58,237 nt of DNA from Phycisphaerales bacterium (GTDB taxonomy: Bacteria; Planctomycetota; Phycisphaerae; Sedimentisphaerales; Anaerobacaceae). This document shows, piece by piece, positions 8,434-18,769 of the stretch. The position numbers and the translations under genes are program-made. Location of the stretch: positions 1 to 58,237 of the forward strand of contig PMZJ01000032.1 of assembly GCA_003170415.1 (NCBI GenBank), read 5' to 3'. Position 1 is the stretch's first letter. Every line of letters starts with the position of its first letter. The notes beneath the pieces were generated by a model. The model had not been told where the DNA came from. It saw only the letters and a list, made by a program, of their open reading frames with translations, and made no database searches.

Positions 8434-10044
8434 ATGGATGTTAAAATAAAAACCGCACTGATTAGTGTCTCCGACAAAACAGGCGTTGCCGATTTTGCCC
8501 AGACGCTTGCCGAAATGGGCGTAAAAATCATCAGCACGGGCGGCACCGCCAAGGCGCTTGCCGAGGCCGGAGTGGATGTTACCCCAATCGAGAATGTTAC
8601 CGGCTTTCCGGAAATGATGGATGGCCGCGTCAAGACCCTTCACCCCAAGATTCACGGCGGATTGCTTGCGCTTCGCGATAAGGCCGACCACAAGGCCGCG
8701 ATGAAACAACACGGTATCGAGCCAATTGATTTGGTTTGCGTGAACCTGTATCCCTTTGAGCAAACCGTTGCCAAACCCGGTTGCAAATTTGAGGAGGCAA
8801 TCGAGAATATCGATATAGGCGGCCCGAGTATGATTCGCTCCGCGGCAAAAAACCATAAGTTTGTTGCCGTTGTTACAAGCCCCGACCAGTATGACAAAGT
8901 TATTGAGCAAATGCGGAAAAACAACGGCTCAGTAAACGAAGACCTTCGCGGCGAGTTGGCCAGGGCCGCGTTTGCCCTGACCGCCGTATATGACGCTGCG
9001 ATATCGCGTTACCTCAACAAAAAAGCGGATGTCGATTTTCCCGAACGGCTGTCGATTCCGCTCAAAAAAGAGATGTTTCTTCGTTACGGCGAAAATCCGC
9101 ATCAGCCGGCGGCATTTTATAAACTTGCCGCCAGCGGCGAACCCTGTGTCGGCGCGGGTAAAATTATGCAGGCGGACACCGAAATCAGCTTCAATAACCT
9201 GCTGGATTCCAATGCGGCGTTCGAGCTTGTAAAGGAATTCGATGAGCCGGCGGCTGTTATTATCAAACATCTCAATCCTTGTGGCTGCGCAATCGATGAC
9301 GATATTTGCGTCGCTTATCGCAAGGCATACGAGGGCGATGTAACAAGTGCATTCGGCGGCATCGTGGCCGTCAACCGCAAGGTCAATATCGAGCTTGCGC
9401 AAACGATTATGGAATCATACAGCAGGTTCGGAAAGTCCCTTGGCGCGGAAGGGTTCTTTGCCGAGGTAATTATCGCACCGCAATTCGACCCCGAGGCAAT
9501 CGAGATAATCCGCACGCTTAAATCGTGGGGCAGCAGGGTGCGCCTCGTTGAGACGGGCGCCATCGATAAAAACAAAATCGACGGAGGTGAATTTGACCTT
9601 CGATGTATAGTAGGGGGAGTGCTTATTCAGAAACGCGACCTTGTCGGCTGGGAGCCGAAATTGTTGACCGTTCCCACGAAAACAAAGCCCACCGATGAAC
9701 AGCTCGCGGATCTTCGTGTTGCCTGGCTTGCCGCCAAGCATACCAAAAGCAACGCCATCGTTCTTGCCAAAGGCCGTAAAATCGTAGGTATCGGCGCGGG
9801 GCAAATGAATCGCGTGCAGTCGGGTTTCATCGCCGTCAAACACGCAGGCGAACAGGCGAAGGGGTCCGTTATGGCCTCCGATGCGTTCTTCCCATTCCCT
9901 GATAACGTTGATAACGCCGCACAGGCGGGAATCGTCGCAATCGCCCAGCCGGGCGGTTCGAAGAAGGACAACGAGGTTATCGCCGCCGCAGACAAATACG
10001 GCATTGCGATGGTCTTTACCGGCAAACGGCATTTCAAGCATTAA
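8434..10044 (+). CDS. purH: Bifunctional AICAR formyltransferase / IMP cyclohydrolase
   Basis: At 536 residues this is the usual PurH length. The N-terminal MGS-like cyclohydrolase domain has ISVSDKTGVADFA, STGGTA and DGRVKTLHPKIHGG. The C-terminal transformylase domain has the active-site KHLNPCG motif and ends in IAQPGGSKKDNEVI and GKRHFKH. It catalyses the last two steps of purine synthesis (AICAR to FAICAR to IMP) in the cytoplasm. The ATG at 8434 has an AAAGGGGA ribosome site; an upstream TTG at 8389 adds 15 residues unlike the family. No other purine gene is nearby. Confidence 0.97.
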   Translation: MDVKIKTALISVSDKTGVADFAQTLAEMGVKIISTGGTAKALAEAGVDVTPIENVTGFPEMMDGRVKTLHPKIHGGLLALRDKADHKAAMKQHGIEPIDLVCVNLYPFEQTVAKPGCKFEEAIENIDIGGPSMIRSAAKNHKFVAVVTSPDQYDKVIEQMRKNNGSVNEDLRGELARAAFALTAVYDAAISRYLNKKADVDFPERLSIPLKKEMFLRYGENPHQPAAFYKLAASGEPCVGAGKIMQADTEISFNNLLDSNAAFELVKEFDEPAAVIIKHLNPCGCAIDDDICVAYRKAYEGDVTSAFGGIVAVNRKVNIELAQTIMESYSRFGKSLGAEGFFAEVIIAPQFDPEAIEIIRTLKSWGSRVRLVETGAIDKNKIDGGEFDLRCIVGGVLIQKRDLVGWEPKLLTVPTKTKPTDEQLADLRVAWLAAKHTKSNAIVLAKGRKIVGIGAGQMNRVQSGFIAVKHAGEQAKGSVMASDAFFPFPDNVDNAAQAGIVAIAQPGGSKKDNEVIAAADKYGIAMVFTGKRHFKH

Positions 10045-10104
10045 GATTGTTTCGGCTGTGTTTACCACGCCAATTTTTGTATTTTCTATTTGTGACTGAT
10101 TTTA

Positions 10105-11295
10105 CTATAGGCCTGCGGCTTTTCGGAGTTTTGCGGCCATATCGGTTTTTTCCCAGGTGAATTCGGGGAGGTTCCGGCCAAAATGTCCGCCGTGACTTGT
10201 CTTTGAGTAAATCGGCCTTTCAAGTTTCAGGTGCGTAATCATTCCTTTTGGAGTCATTGGGAAGAGTTTGCGAACAATCTGGCTCAGTTTGCTATCGCTG
10301 ATTTTGCCCGTGCCTTTGGTATCGACGAGGACCGAAAGCGGGTCGGCGAAGCCGATGACGTAAGACAGTTGAATTTCGCAGGCGTCCGCGAGGCCAGCCG
10401 CGACGATGTTTTTGGCGATGTATCGCGCCATATAGCTTGCGGTTCGGTCCACTTTTGTGGGGTCTTTGCCGCTGAAGCAACCGCCGCCGTGTCTGCCACG
10501 GCCTCCGTATGTATCGACGATAATTTTTCTGCCCGTTAGGCCGCAATCGCCCGCGGGGCCGCCGATGACAAATTTGCCGGTCGCGTTGATGTGAAAGACC
10601 GTGCGCTTATCGACTAATTTTTTCGGCAGGACCGGCAGCACGACCTTTTCGATTATTTGCTTGCGTAACTGAGCGTGAGATATATCGGGGTCATGCTGTG
10701 CGGCGACAACAACCACGGCGATATGTGATGGTTTGCCGTTGGTATATTCGACTGTTACCTGGCTTTTGCCATCGGGTCGCAGCCAGGGGAGTTTCTTTGT
10801 CTGCCGCATTTGCTCAAGACGGGTTGTTATCGCGTGTGCCAGTTGAATCGGCATCGGCATCAATTGCGGGGTATCTTTGCAGGCGTATCCGAACATCAGG
10901 CCCTGGTCGCCCGCTCCCTGCTCCTTGTGCAGCCCGGCACCTTCCGTTACGCCCTGCGATATATCCGGGCTTTGCTGACCTATTGAAACCAGCACCGCGC
11001 AGTTTTCGTAATGAAAACCGACTGCTGGGTCATCGTAGCCAATGTTTTTAATCGTCTGGCGAACAACCGCAGGTATATCGACTAACGCTTTTGTCGTGAT
11101 TTCGCCTGCCACAACAACCATATCGTTTTTGACCAGCGTTTCACAGGCGACCCTGCTTTTCTTGTCCTTGGCAAGACAGGCATCCAGTACCGCGTCGGAT
11201 ATGCAGTCCGCGACCTTGTCCGGGTGTCCCATAGTTACTGATTCGCTGGTGAAAAGATACTTTTCCGCGCCGATGCTTGCTTTTTGTTTTGCCAT
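10105..11295 (-). CDS. metK: S-adenosylmethionine synthetase
   Basis: The protein is 396 residues, typical of bacterial MetK. Visible motifs are [24 protein letters not shown] (ATP/methionine site), [12 protein letters not shown] and [18 protein letters not shown] (P-loop-like region). It makes SAM from ATP and methionine, and so supplies the radical SAM enzyme and methyltransferases in this window. The ATG at 11295 fits family N-termini; an in-frame ATG five codons upstream (11310) is possible. No SAM riboswitch is evident upstream. The gene converges on purH with 60 bases between stops. Confidence 0.96.
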   Translation of the reverse strand: MAKQKASIGAEKYLFTSESVTMGHPDKVADCISDAVLDACLAKDKKSRVACETLVKNDMVVVAGEITTKALVDIPAVVRQTIKNIGYDDPAVGFHYENCAVLVSIGQQSPDISQGVTEGAGLHKEQGAGDQGLMFGYACKDTPQLMPMPIQLAHAITTRLEQMRQTKKLPWLRPDGKSQVTVEYTNGKPSHIAVVVVAAQHDPDISHAQLRKQIIEKVVLPVLPKKLVDKRTVFHINATGKFVIGGPAGDCGLTGRKIIVDTYGGRGRHGGGCFSGKDPTKVDRTASYMARYIAKNIVAAGLADACEIQLSYVIGFADPLSVLVDTKGTGKISDSKLSQIVRKLFPMTPKGMITHLKLERPIYSKTSHGGHFGRNLPEFTWEKTDMAAKLRKAAGL

Positions 11296-11337
11296 TTGTA
11301 TTAGCCCCATTATTAATGTGTCGGATTTGTGCCCGGC

Positions 11338-12342
11338 CTATTGGCCGGCGCCTTCGTTAAGCGTCCAGTCATACCTTAGGTACTCAATTGTATAGTTGCC
11401 CGTCTCAAGATAATCGATATCCTGCGGCGGGATATACTTCGTCAAAAAGTTAAGCACCGCTCTTACAGCCGGTTCCTGCTGCTTGAACTTGAGGTCGGTG
11501 CCGTATTTGGCGACAAACTGTCCCCCGTACCACGTGGGATTCAATATTGATGACAGGGACACTATCTGGTTTTCACGGTCTATCTTGAAAGCGTGCGAGC
11601 CGGCGATAAATTTCTTTACCTGGTCGTCAAGCTGCGCCGAGAGATTCCGGCCGCAATACGCCTCGTTTCGCAGAGGCACTCCTGAAATCGAAGCATAAGA
11701 CATTGCGAATAATACCCGCGGCTCGCCGAATTCATTTTGGAAGAGCCGCTGCTCGATTTCCCGCAGTGTAAACTCTTCGTCCATTATGATGAATTTGTGC
11801 TCATCCCATATTCCTTTTATGTGCCTGATGCTGTTGGGGGGCCAGAAAAGCCGAAGCATCCTGTTTGACTCTATCGGGTAATTCTCCATGATTATCCTGA
11901 TAAGCTCGAGGTTATACCCGTTTATCCAGAACGCAAGCTTGTCGTCTTTTGACCACGAGTTGTAATCGTTGCGGTCCAATCCCCTGAATTTGTCCAGCAG
12001 CGCGGCCAATTCGAGTTTCTTGCGGGTAAGCGTCTTGTAGTCAACCATACCATCCCGGCTGACATACTTTCCCAGAAACTCCGTGCATTTACCGCAGAGC
12101 TGTGCCGCAGTTGCGCTGGCGACGGGCGGTGTCGATTTTGGTTGTTCTGTAACGTTCTCAACTGGTGTTACTTTTTGTGGCTTATTTGGCTCGGTCGGTG
12201 TTGGCGTTGTTGCTGGTTTCGGCGCAACGGCTGCGGCAGGGGGCGGCGGTGGTGTCGCAACATTTACCGATTTCTGCTCGCAACCCCAGCCAACCAGCAA
12301 TGCTACCGTCAATACTGCCATAAAGACGATGTACTTGCTCAT
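11338..12342 (-). CDS. DUF547-domain lipoprotein
   Basis: The protein is 334 residues from the ATG at 12342, chosen because GGAAGG lies just upstream. The first 20 residues form a lipoprotein-like signal (VALLVGWGC), so Cys is probably lipidated. A Pro/Ala/Thr-rich linker (about residues 25-75) precedes the DUF547 domain, recognised by KLAFWINGYNLELI, GIWDEHKFIIMDEEFTLREIE and the later YCGRNLSAQL region. The biochemical role of DUF547 is not established; some members resemble cysteine proteases. It reads in the same direction as metK, about 40 bases upstream of it, and may be cotranscribed. Confidence 0.8.
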   Translation of the reverse strand: MSKYIVFMAVLTVALLVGWGCEQKSVNVATPPPPPAAAVAPKPATTPTPTEPNKPQKVTPVENVTEQPKSTPPVASATAAQLCGKCTEFLGKYVSRDGMVDYKTLTRKKLELAALLDKFRGLDRNDYNSWSKDDKLAFWINGYNLELIRIIMENYPIESNRMLRLFWPPNSIRHIKGIWDEHKFIIMDEEFTLREIEQRLFQNEFGEPRVLFAMSYASISGVPLRNEAYCGRNLSAQLDDQVKKFIAGSHAFKIDRENQIVSLSSILNPTWYGGQFVAKYGTDLKFKQQEPAVRAVLNFLTKYIPPQDIDYLETGNYTIEYLRYDWTLNEGAGQ

Positions 12343-12474
12343 ATTATGCCTTCCATTATTGCTATACAATATTTCCGTGTTAATATACCAGCCCAAAACT
12401 CATAAGAATAAAATAATTGACCTATAAATGCAACAGTTAAGTGCCTAATTTTTCTATCGTTGGCTCCTCAAACC

Positions 12475-13917
12475 TTATCCTTTCAGCACTGCCAGCGGAA
12501 TCATCCGCGCCACGGGCCTTGCCCAGCCGCACTGGCTGACAATCCGTACCACCTCGTCGATGTTCTTGTACGCCGCGGGGGCCTCTTCCTTTATCCGGCG
12601 TCTGTCGCCGGTAATCAGTTTTATTCCGGCCATACTTTTCTTGAATTCGTCGTCGCTAATCAGCGCTTCACCGGCGTTTTTGCCGTGCCGGCCTTTGCCT
12701 GATGCCGCGGTTCTGCTCATCACACGGCCCGCGCCGTGATTCACCGAACAAAGCGACTCATCCGAATTGCCCGTTCCCACCATAAGGTAGCTGGCCGTGC
12801 CCATCGAGCCGGGCGTGATTATCGGCTGGCCCACCTGTTCAAAGGGCGTCGCCGTCATAAGCCCCGGCCCAAACGCCCGTGTTGCGCCTTTGCGGTGAAC
12901 CCACAGCGACTTGCCCTGATGTGTTTCCAGTTTCGCCATATTGTGCGGCACGTCATATACCAGCGGCATAGGCGTCGGTCCGAACATCCGCGAAAAGCAC
13001 CGCCTGACTAATAACGCCATAACGTGCCGATTCACAAACGCGAAATTCGCCGCCGCGCCCATTGCTGATATATACTTTTGACCCTGTCGGCTGCCTGTAT
13101 CGAGAAAGCTGAGCATTTTTCGCCTGCCCTCCATCTGGGGCTGATTGGCCGCAACGCTCATATATTCGTCCGCTACCTCATATCCAAAACGCCGAGACCC
13201 TGAGTGTATCATCACCACTATCTGGTTTTCGAAAAGCCCGAAAAACTTCGCCAGTTGCTCATCGAAAATTTTCTGTACAAGCTGTATCTCGATAAAATGA
13301 TTACCGCCGCCCAATGTCCCCAACTGGTCTGCACCCTTTTCAATCGCCAGCTTCGGAACCGCCCCCATATCCGCGGGCATTTGGCCGTTATCCTCAATCC
13401 TGTTTATGTCTTCCGCAAACTCCTGCTCATCGAATGCCTCCCATGTTCTGTGTTTGACTTTTTGCACCAGCTTTGGCAGCCCGGCGACGCCTTCGGTCGC
13501 GACAATATCGAGCAGATGCTTGTCCAAAGGCAAATTACTCTTTCCCTCGCCGAGCGGGATGTCCCTGGCAATAGAATTTGCAATCTCATCGGTATCTATC
13601 TGGCCTTTTGTGAAGGGCGTCCGCAGCAGCCGCATTCCGCAGTTTATGTCATAACCCACGGCGGGCGGCATAATCGCATCCTCAAGGCCCAAAACCGCCC
13701 CGATAGGTATGCCGAAGCCGACGTGAATATCCGCCGTCGCCAGTACCTTTCTTGCGGGCGGTAGACACGCCGAATCGTAAATCTGCCTGATGGCCTCCTG
13801 CTCGATGTTTATTTCCTTCGACGCGAATACGGTGGCATCGACGACCATTTGGCCTGTTTGCTCCATCCGCAGCCGAAACGGGTCTATCCGAACAAGTTTT
13901 GCCTCTGTCCCATCCAT
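12475..13917 (-). CDS. rtcB: RtcB-family RNA ligase
   Basis: From the ATG at 13917 this is 480 residues, close to the family length. RtcB joins 2',3'-cyclic phosphate or 3'-phosphate RNA ends to 5'-OH using GTP and Mn(II). The metal and guanylylation motifs are visible: ATADIHVGFGIPIG, PAVGYDINCGMRL, GTLGGGNHFIEIQ, HSGSRRFG, ITPGSMGTASYL and NHGAGR (the His that carries GMP). No archease or rtcA gene is next to it, so the repair context is not shown. The frame extends 27 codons upstream to 13998, without family similarity that I can see. Confidence 0.93.
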   Translation of the reverse strand: MDGTEAKLVRIDPFRLRMEQTGQMVVDATVFASKEINIEQEAIRQIYDSACLPPARKVLATADIHVGFGIPIGAVLGLEDAIMPPAVGYDINCGMRLLRTPFTKGQIDTDEIANSIARDIPLGEGKSNLPLDKHLLDIVATEGVAGLPKLVQKVKHRTWEAFDEQEFAEDINRIEDNGQMPADMGAVPKLAIEKGADQLGTLGGGNHFIEIQLVQKIFDEQLAKFFGLFENQIVVMIHSGSRRFGYEVADEYMSVAANQPQMEGRRKMLSFLDTGSRQGQKYISAMGAAANFAFVNRHVMALLVRRCFSRMFGPTPMPLVYDVPHNMAKLETHQGKSLWVHRKGATRAFGPGLMTATPFEQVGQPIITPGSMGTASYLMVGTGNSDESLCSVNHGAGRVMSRTAASGKGRHGKNAGEALISDDEFKKSMAGIKLITGDRRRIKEEAPAAYKNIDEVVRIVSQCGWARPVARMIPLAVLKG

Positions 13918-14014
13918 AAACCAGTCCTGTCTATAAATGCCGGTATTGTACCTTATACGCCCGGCATATAGAATCTGTTGGTTAAAAAGGCCGTTCAAGA
14001 CGGGTTTAATTGGC

Positions 14015-14043
14015 TTGACAAATCGGCATTTTCGTGTTACTCT
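14015..14043 (+). promoter_or_regulatory. Sigma70-type promoter
   Basis: TTGACA (14015-14020), a 17-base spacer and TACTCT (14038-14043) lie 48 bases before the ATG of the secreted protein at 14091, in the divergent region next to rtcB. The sequence TTGACAAAT ... GTTACT recurs in the promoter at 30802. Confidence 0.5.
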
Positions 14044-14090
14044 ATTGTATTGTGCATAAAGAGGTTGTAAACCTTTAGGGACGCTTACGG

Positions 14091-15194
14091 ATGACTATGA
14101 AATCATTATCGCTTGTCGTTGCCATCATATCTGGTTTTTTCGTTTTTTTGGCGTCTGCCGAGGCGGTCGATAGTTTGGCCATCGAGGCCGTTCGAGGCAA
14201 GTCGGTTCTCGATGACGCCGATTTCAAAACCATCGATGACTTTGTTGCCAAGGCCGTCGGCGAGATGCTGGCTACCGAGGATTTTTCGTCAATTTCAAAT
14301 GCCCGCGCCATAATTGTAGCCAATAGCGCCAGTACCCAGCCGAATCAGACACAGTTTGCCGAGCAGTTTTCCAAGTCGGCCCAGAAGCACATTTCAGCCG
14401 CGTTGCAGCAGGCGGAAGGAATGACCCCGGCCGGCCGCAGCTTCAAGATTGTAACAAACCTGCTGATGCTTACAGATGCCCTTACGGACGTTCGTCTGGC
14501 GGAGGTGGCGTTAAAATACGTTGACAACAAAAATGAGGTGATTCGATACTGTGCCGTTCACTGCCTGGCAAATCCGGAAATCACCGATAAACTAAATTCC
14601 CCCAAGGCCATCGATACTGCCCGACAAATAACCCGCCGGCTCGATGAAATCGTCGCGACAAGCGGTCCCGATACGCTGGGGCTTATCGCTTCTTTTGCCG
14701 GCTCGATTAAAATACCCGAAGGAGATGCACTTCTGCTGAAGGTAGCCGACCGCAGAATCGCGTCTTATGCGGACTGGTCCGTTGAGCGGGAACTTGTGGA
14801 TGGCGATATTTTGCGGATACTCGGCGACAAAATGGCCTCTTCCGGCGCCAGCAAGGGATCCATCGGCAGGAGATTCGGCCAACTGTTCTCATACGTTTTA
14901 CAGCGATATATAAAAGGCGCCGATGTTCTTACCGATGTGCAAAAAGAACAGCTCGTTTCCGTCCTTGTCGAAACGGAAAAATCCTGCCTGAGCAAAATTA
15001 CAGGCAAGCCCCGATTCGGCATTAAAAAGGCGATTGAATCCGGGGACATCAACGCTTTACAACAGGAACATAACAACCTACTCGGCGATGGGACAAAAGC
15101 GGGAGATCTCAACATTGATTACGGCAAAGACGCCGGTGGAGCTATTATAACACATCCGCTTGCCCTTGCCGCGCCGCCTGCGCAATCGAAATAG
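14091..15194 (+). CDS. Secreted protein of unknown function, helical repeats likely
   Basis: This 367-residue protein begins with a clear signal peptide (LSLVVAIISGFFVFLASAEA). The mature part is helix-rich. The central segment around residues 120-180 (NLLMLTDALTDVRLAEVALKYV followed by NEVIRYCAVHCL) has the spacing of HEAT/ARM-like repeats that begin with charged helices. No catalytic motif is seen. The C-terminus is low-complexity, Ala/Pro-rich. I do not recognise a named family. It has its own promoter and lies upstream of the ABC importer operon by 66 bases, so it could feed transcription into that operon. Confidence 0.7.
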   Translation: MTMKSLSLVVAIISGFFVFLASAEAVDSLAIEAVRGKSVLDDADFKTIDDFVAKAVGEMLATEDFSSISNARAIIVANSASTQPNQTQFAEQFSKSAQKHISAALQQAEGMTPAGRSFKIVTNLLMLTDALTDVRLAEVALKYVDNKNEVIRYCAVHCLANPEITDKLNSPKAIDTARQITRRLDEIVATSGPDTLGLIASFAGSIKIPEGDALLLKVADRRIASYADWSVERELVDGDILRILGDKMASSGASKGSIGRRFGQLFSYVLQRYIKGADVLTDVQKEQLVSVLVETEKSCLSKITGKPRFGIKKAIESGDINALQQEHNNLLGDGTKAGDLNIDYGKDAGGAIITHPLALAAPPAQSK

Positions 15195-15260
15195 CCGGCT
15201 GGAATTTTAGAACTGAAGGAACGGTAAAGTTTTGCCAGACATTGGAGGTTTGGCCTTATA

Positions 15261-16994
15261 ATGAACCATCGAGCAAACGTCGCCGGATTTTTCCTGTTTA
15301 TTCTTCTTGCCGCGATTATTGTCCTCCAGATTTTATCAATGGTCCGCTCGGACCGCCTTTACGTCGCACTTAACAAAATCGAGCGGAGCATCGAAGGTAA
15401 CAATTCACAGGTACAACCGCAAACCTTGTCGAAGCCCACTGGCCAGACATATCCCGGCGATGACGGCGACTGGCTAATCTGGGCGATGCTGGTTGAGCCG
15501 AAAACCCTCAATCAAATCAACGTCGACAACGATATTTATTCTCGATGGATTACGTTCCTAAACATCTATGAGCCGTTAATGGTATATGATTACGATACAA
15601 TGAAACTGAAACCACATCTTGCCGATAGTTATGAGATTTCAAACGACGGCCTTGAAATAACATTTCATCTGCGAGGCGATATTTACTTTTCCGATGGTGT
15701 TCCCATCACAGCCGATGACGTGATATTTACATACCAAACTGTTATTGACCCAAATGTCGATGCTGCAAATCTCGCTAATCTTTACGTGGATGTTGACAGA
15801 GCCGAAAAAATCAACGACCGGGTCGTGAAATTCTATATGAAGAGGCCTTATTTTAAGGCCATTGAAGTTCTTTCATTTTGGGATATAGGGATTTATCCAA
15901 AGCACATATATCAGTTTAAGGACGCTAAGCAGTTCAACCATAGTGTCTCCAATCCTATCGGCAGCGGCCCATATGTTTTTGAACGTTGGGATGTGGGTAA
16001 AGAAATTGTCCTTCGCAGAAATGAAAATTACTGGGGGCCTAAACCTCACATAAAAAAAGTCGTCTATAAATTCATAACAAACCCAATTGCCGCCGTGCAG
16101 GCACTGAGGGCACATCAGGTTGACTTGACTATTCCTGAGCCGGACCAGTTTGCGGACCTCATTGCCGATGAGCAGTTCAAAATGGAGTTTGATTGTCTGG
16201 CCGTTTGGTATCCGGGAATTCCGTTCTTTTACATCGGCTGGAACGAAGACACACCGTTCTTTGCTGATTCCCGCGTTCGCCTGGCGATGACGCTTAGCAT
16301 AAACCGGGAACAAATCGTCTCTGAACTGCTAAAAAGGCACGGTCAAATCGTTAGCGGTCCCTATTATATCAGGAATTCACAAAATGACGCAGCAATTCAA
16401 CCGTGGCCATATGACCCCGAACAGGCGAAAAAATTGCTCGACGAGGCCGGCTGGATTGATCACGACGGCGATGGAATACGTGATAAAAATGGTGTTCCAT
16501 TCCGTTTCAAATTTCTTTTTTCAGTGGGAAGTGACATATATACACGCCTCGCGTCAATTTTGAAAGATGAACTGGCCAAGGTCGGCGTAGATGTTATTCC
16601 TGACCCTTATGAGTGGTCGGTACTGATTCCCAAAATATCTGACAGGCAGTTCGAGTCAATGGTAATGGGCTGGGGAGGGGACATTCTTGAAGACCATTAT
16701 CAGATTTTTCATTCTTCTCAGGTCGGAAATCGCGGGTCGAATTACGTTGGCTTTCGCAACGCCCAAGCCGATGCTTTGCTGGAACAAATCAGGCGCACTA
16801 TTGACCCTGTCAAATCCGATGTTCTCTGCCACCAGCTTCATCGGCTTATCCATGAGCAGCAGCCATATACTTTTCTGTTTGCCCGTCCGAATTTATACGC
16901 TGTTGATAAACGCTTCCAAAACGTTAAGATTCATAACCTGGGCCTGAATTTTCTTGAGTGGTATGTGCCGAAGGAAAAGCAGAAGTACAAATAA
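15261..16994 (+). CDS. ABC importer substrate-binding protein, family 5, copy 1
   Basis: This 577-residue peptide/oligosaccharide-type binding protein has the family 5 core: YEPLMVYDYDTMKLKPHLADSYEIS, FHLRGDIYFSDGVPITADDVIFT, then SNPIGSGPYVFERWD with LRRNENYWG. Unusually it has an uncleaved-looking N-terminal membrane segment (residues 9-27, AGFFLFILLAAIIVLQIL) followed by a helical linker instead of a lipobox. It should therefore be membrane-anchored on the outer face. A DHDGDGIRDKNG stretch resembles a calcium-binding loop. A GGAGG site (15245) precedes the ATG. It is the first gene of a six-gene importer operon. Confidence 0.88.
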   Translation: MNHRANVAGFFLFILLAAIIVLQILSMVRSDRLYVALNKIERSIEGNNSQVQPQTLSKPTGQTYPGDDGDWLIWAMLVEPKTLNQINVDNDIYSRWITFLNIYEPLMVYDYDTMKLKPHLADSYEISNDGLEITFHLRGDIYFSDGVPITADDVIFTYQTVIDPNVDAANLANLYVDVDRAEKINDRVVKFYMKRPYFKAIEVLSFWDIGIYPKHIYQFKDAKQFNHSVSNPIGSGPYVFERWDVGKEIVLRRNENYWGPKPHIKKVVYKFITNPIAAVQALRAHQVDLTIPEPDQFADLIADEQFKMEFDCLAVWYPGIPFFYIGWNEDTPFFADSRVRLAMTLSINREQIVSELLKRHGQIVSGPYYIRNSQNDAAIQPWPYDPEQAKKLLDEAGWIDHDGDGIRDKNGVPFRFKFLFSVGSDIYTRLASILKDELAKVGVDVIPDPYEWSVLIPKISDRQFESMVMGWGGDILEDHYQIFHSSQVGNRGSNYVGFRNAQADALLEQIRRTIDPVKSDVLCHQLHRLIHEQQPYTFLFARPNLYAVDKRFQNVKIHNLGLNFLEWYVPKEKQKYK

Positions 16995-17005
16995 AGGATG
17001 ATTTT

Positions 17006-18769
17006 ATGAACGGACGGTCGGGCATATTCAAATTCTTTTTGTTTTTGTTTCTCGGCATAATCATACTATTACAGTTCCTTTCGATGGTTCAATCCGACCG
17101 TCTTTACGAACGGCTGAATACCCTTATCAGCCGGCTGGAAAGCTCAACGGTATCTGCACCTGCCCGCACGGGAGAAAAAACCGCGCCATCCGAACCATCC
17201 AATAAGAGCGAGTCCGTTTTCACCCCTTATCCCGGCGATGATGGCGACTGGGTGATTCGTAACCTGGAGGGCGAACCGGCCACTTTGTGCGATTTTCTCG
17301 CCACTTCGGAATGGAGCTCACGCTGGATAGTATCGGGTAATATCTTTGAGCCAATGATTGAATACGAGCCGGACGAGTTTAAATACAGGGGCCGGCTCGC
17401 GGAAAAGTTTTCCATTTCCGATGACGGTATGGTCATTTATTTCAAGCTAAGGGACAACATCTGGTTTTCAGACGGCCACCCGGTTACCACAGATGACGTC
17501 ATTTTTACTTTCAATACAATCACGGACCCCAATATTGATGCCGCCCCATATGCCAACTACTTCCGCGACGTTGACCACTACGAAAAAATCAACGACAAAG
17601 AAATCAAGTTTTATATGAAAAGAGTGTATTTCCTTTCACTTGGTTATCTCGGCGGCATGACCATTTATCCCGAGCATATTTACAAATATAAGAACGCTCG
17701 CGAATTCAATGAACGCAGAAGCAATCCGGTCGGCACAGGACCTTACGTGTTTGAAAAATGGGACGTCGGCAGGCAGATTGTCCTGCGGCGAAACGAAAAT
17801 TACTGGGGGCCGAAGCCGAAAATCAGAAAACTGGTATTTCCCTTCATTACTAACACAACCGCTGAACTGCAGGCGCTATTGGCAGGCCAGATTGATTATA
17901 TGAGACCTGTGCCCGACCAGTATGCCGAGAAATCCAATGATGATAATTTCAAAAAGAACTTCTATTGCCTCTCTTACTGGGACGCGGGCAATACCGGCTA
18001 CTTCTGGATTGGCTGGAACGAAGCGAGGCCGTTTTTTGCGGATAAAAAAGTTCGTCTTGCGATGACCTATCTGGTTGACAGGGATTCAATCATAAAACAT
18101 ATCCTGCGAAATCCCGAAGCGAGGATTCCAACGGGCACTTTTTATATATATGGCAAACAAGGCGACCCCAACATCAAGCCCTGGCCATACGACCCCGAAA
18201 AGGCAAAGCAACTGCTCGACGAGGCCGGGTGGATTGACCACGACGGCGACGGCATACGCGATAAAAACGGCGTACCGTTCCGTTTCAAGTATATGATTGC
18301 CGCTGATATGGCCCTGCACGAGCAAATTGCCAAATTGGTCAAGGACTCCGCTGCAAGCGCCGGTATAGAAGTCATACTTGACCCTTATGAATGGTCGGTT
18401 TTTTCCCAAAAGGTACAAAACAGGGAATTTGACGCGGTAAGTATGGCCTGGGGCGGTGGTATTGAGGAGGACCCTTATCAGATATGGCATTCATCGCAAA
18501 GGCAGAAGGGGTCCAATTACGTTGATTTCAATAACCCGGCAGCCGATGCTTTAATTGAGCAGGCCAGACAAACTATCGACCCCGACAAAAGAAATGCCCT
18601 GTATCATCAGTTCGACAGGATAATACACGAAGAGCAGCCATATACGTTTATTTACACCAGGCCGGAACAACGATTTCTTGATAAGCGTTTTCAAAATGTG
18701 ATAATACACACGCTTGGTATCAACGAACTTGAATGGTATGTCCCCACCCAGTTCCAGAAATATAAATGA
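17006..18769 (+). CDS. ABC importer substrate-binding protein, family 5, copy 2
   Basis: This 587-residue paralogue of the preceding protein has the same layout: N-terminal membrane anchor (FKFFLFLFLGIIILLQFL), linker, family 5 binding domain (RNENYWGPKPKI, DHDGDGIRDKNG) and the same C-terminal ending (NELEWYVPTQFQKYK against NFLEWYVPKEKQKYK). The ATG at 17006 is preferred because AAAGGATGA lies upstream and the N-terminus then matches copy 1. The two copies diverge most around the region that contacts ligand, so they probably offer different specificities to one permease. Its stop overlaps the permease start (ATGA). Confidence 0.88.
   Translation: MNGRSGIFKFFLFLFLGIIILLQFLSMVQSDRLYERLNTLISRLESSTVSAPARTGEKTAPSEPSNKSESVFTPYPGDDGDWVIRNLEGEPATLCDFLATSEWSSRWIVSGNIFEPMIEYEPDEFKYRGRLAEKFSISDDGMVIYFKLRDNIWFSDGHPVTTDDVIFTFNTITDPNIDAAPYANYFRDVDHYEKINDKEIKFYMKRVYFLSLGYLGGMTIYPEHIYKYKNAREFNERRSNPVGTGPYVFEKWDVGRQIVLRRNENYWGPKPKIRKLVFPFITNTTAELQALLAGQIDYMRPVPDQYAEKSNDDNFKKNFYCLSYWDAGNTGYFWIGWNEARPFFADKKVRLAMTYLVDRDSIIKHILRNPEARIPTGTFYIYGKQGDPNIKPWPYDPEKAKQLLDEAGWIDHDGDGIRDKNGVPFRFKYMIAADMALHEQIAKLVKDSAASAGIEVILDPYEWSVFSQKVQNREFDAVSMAWGGGIEEDPYQIWHSSQRQKGSNYVDFNNPAADALIEQARQTIDPDKRNALYHQFDRIIHEEQPYTFIYTRPEQRFLDKRFQNVIIHTLGINELEWYVPTQFQKYK

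Noticed and set aside
12083-12427. Gly/Val-rich plus frame opposite the DUF547 lipoprotein
   Set aside because: It is the complement of the Pro/Ala-rich linker of the lipoprotein and has no support of its own.
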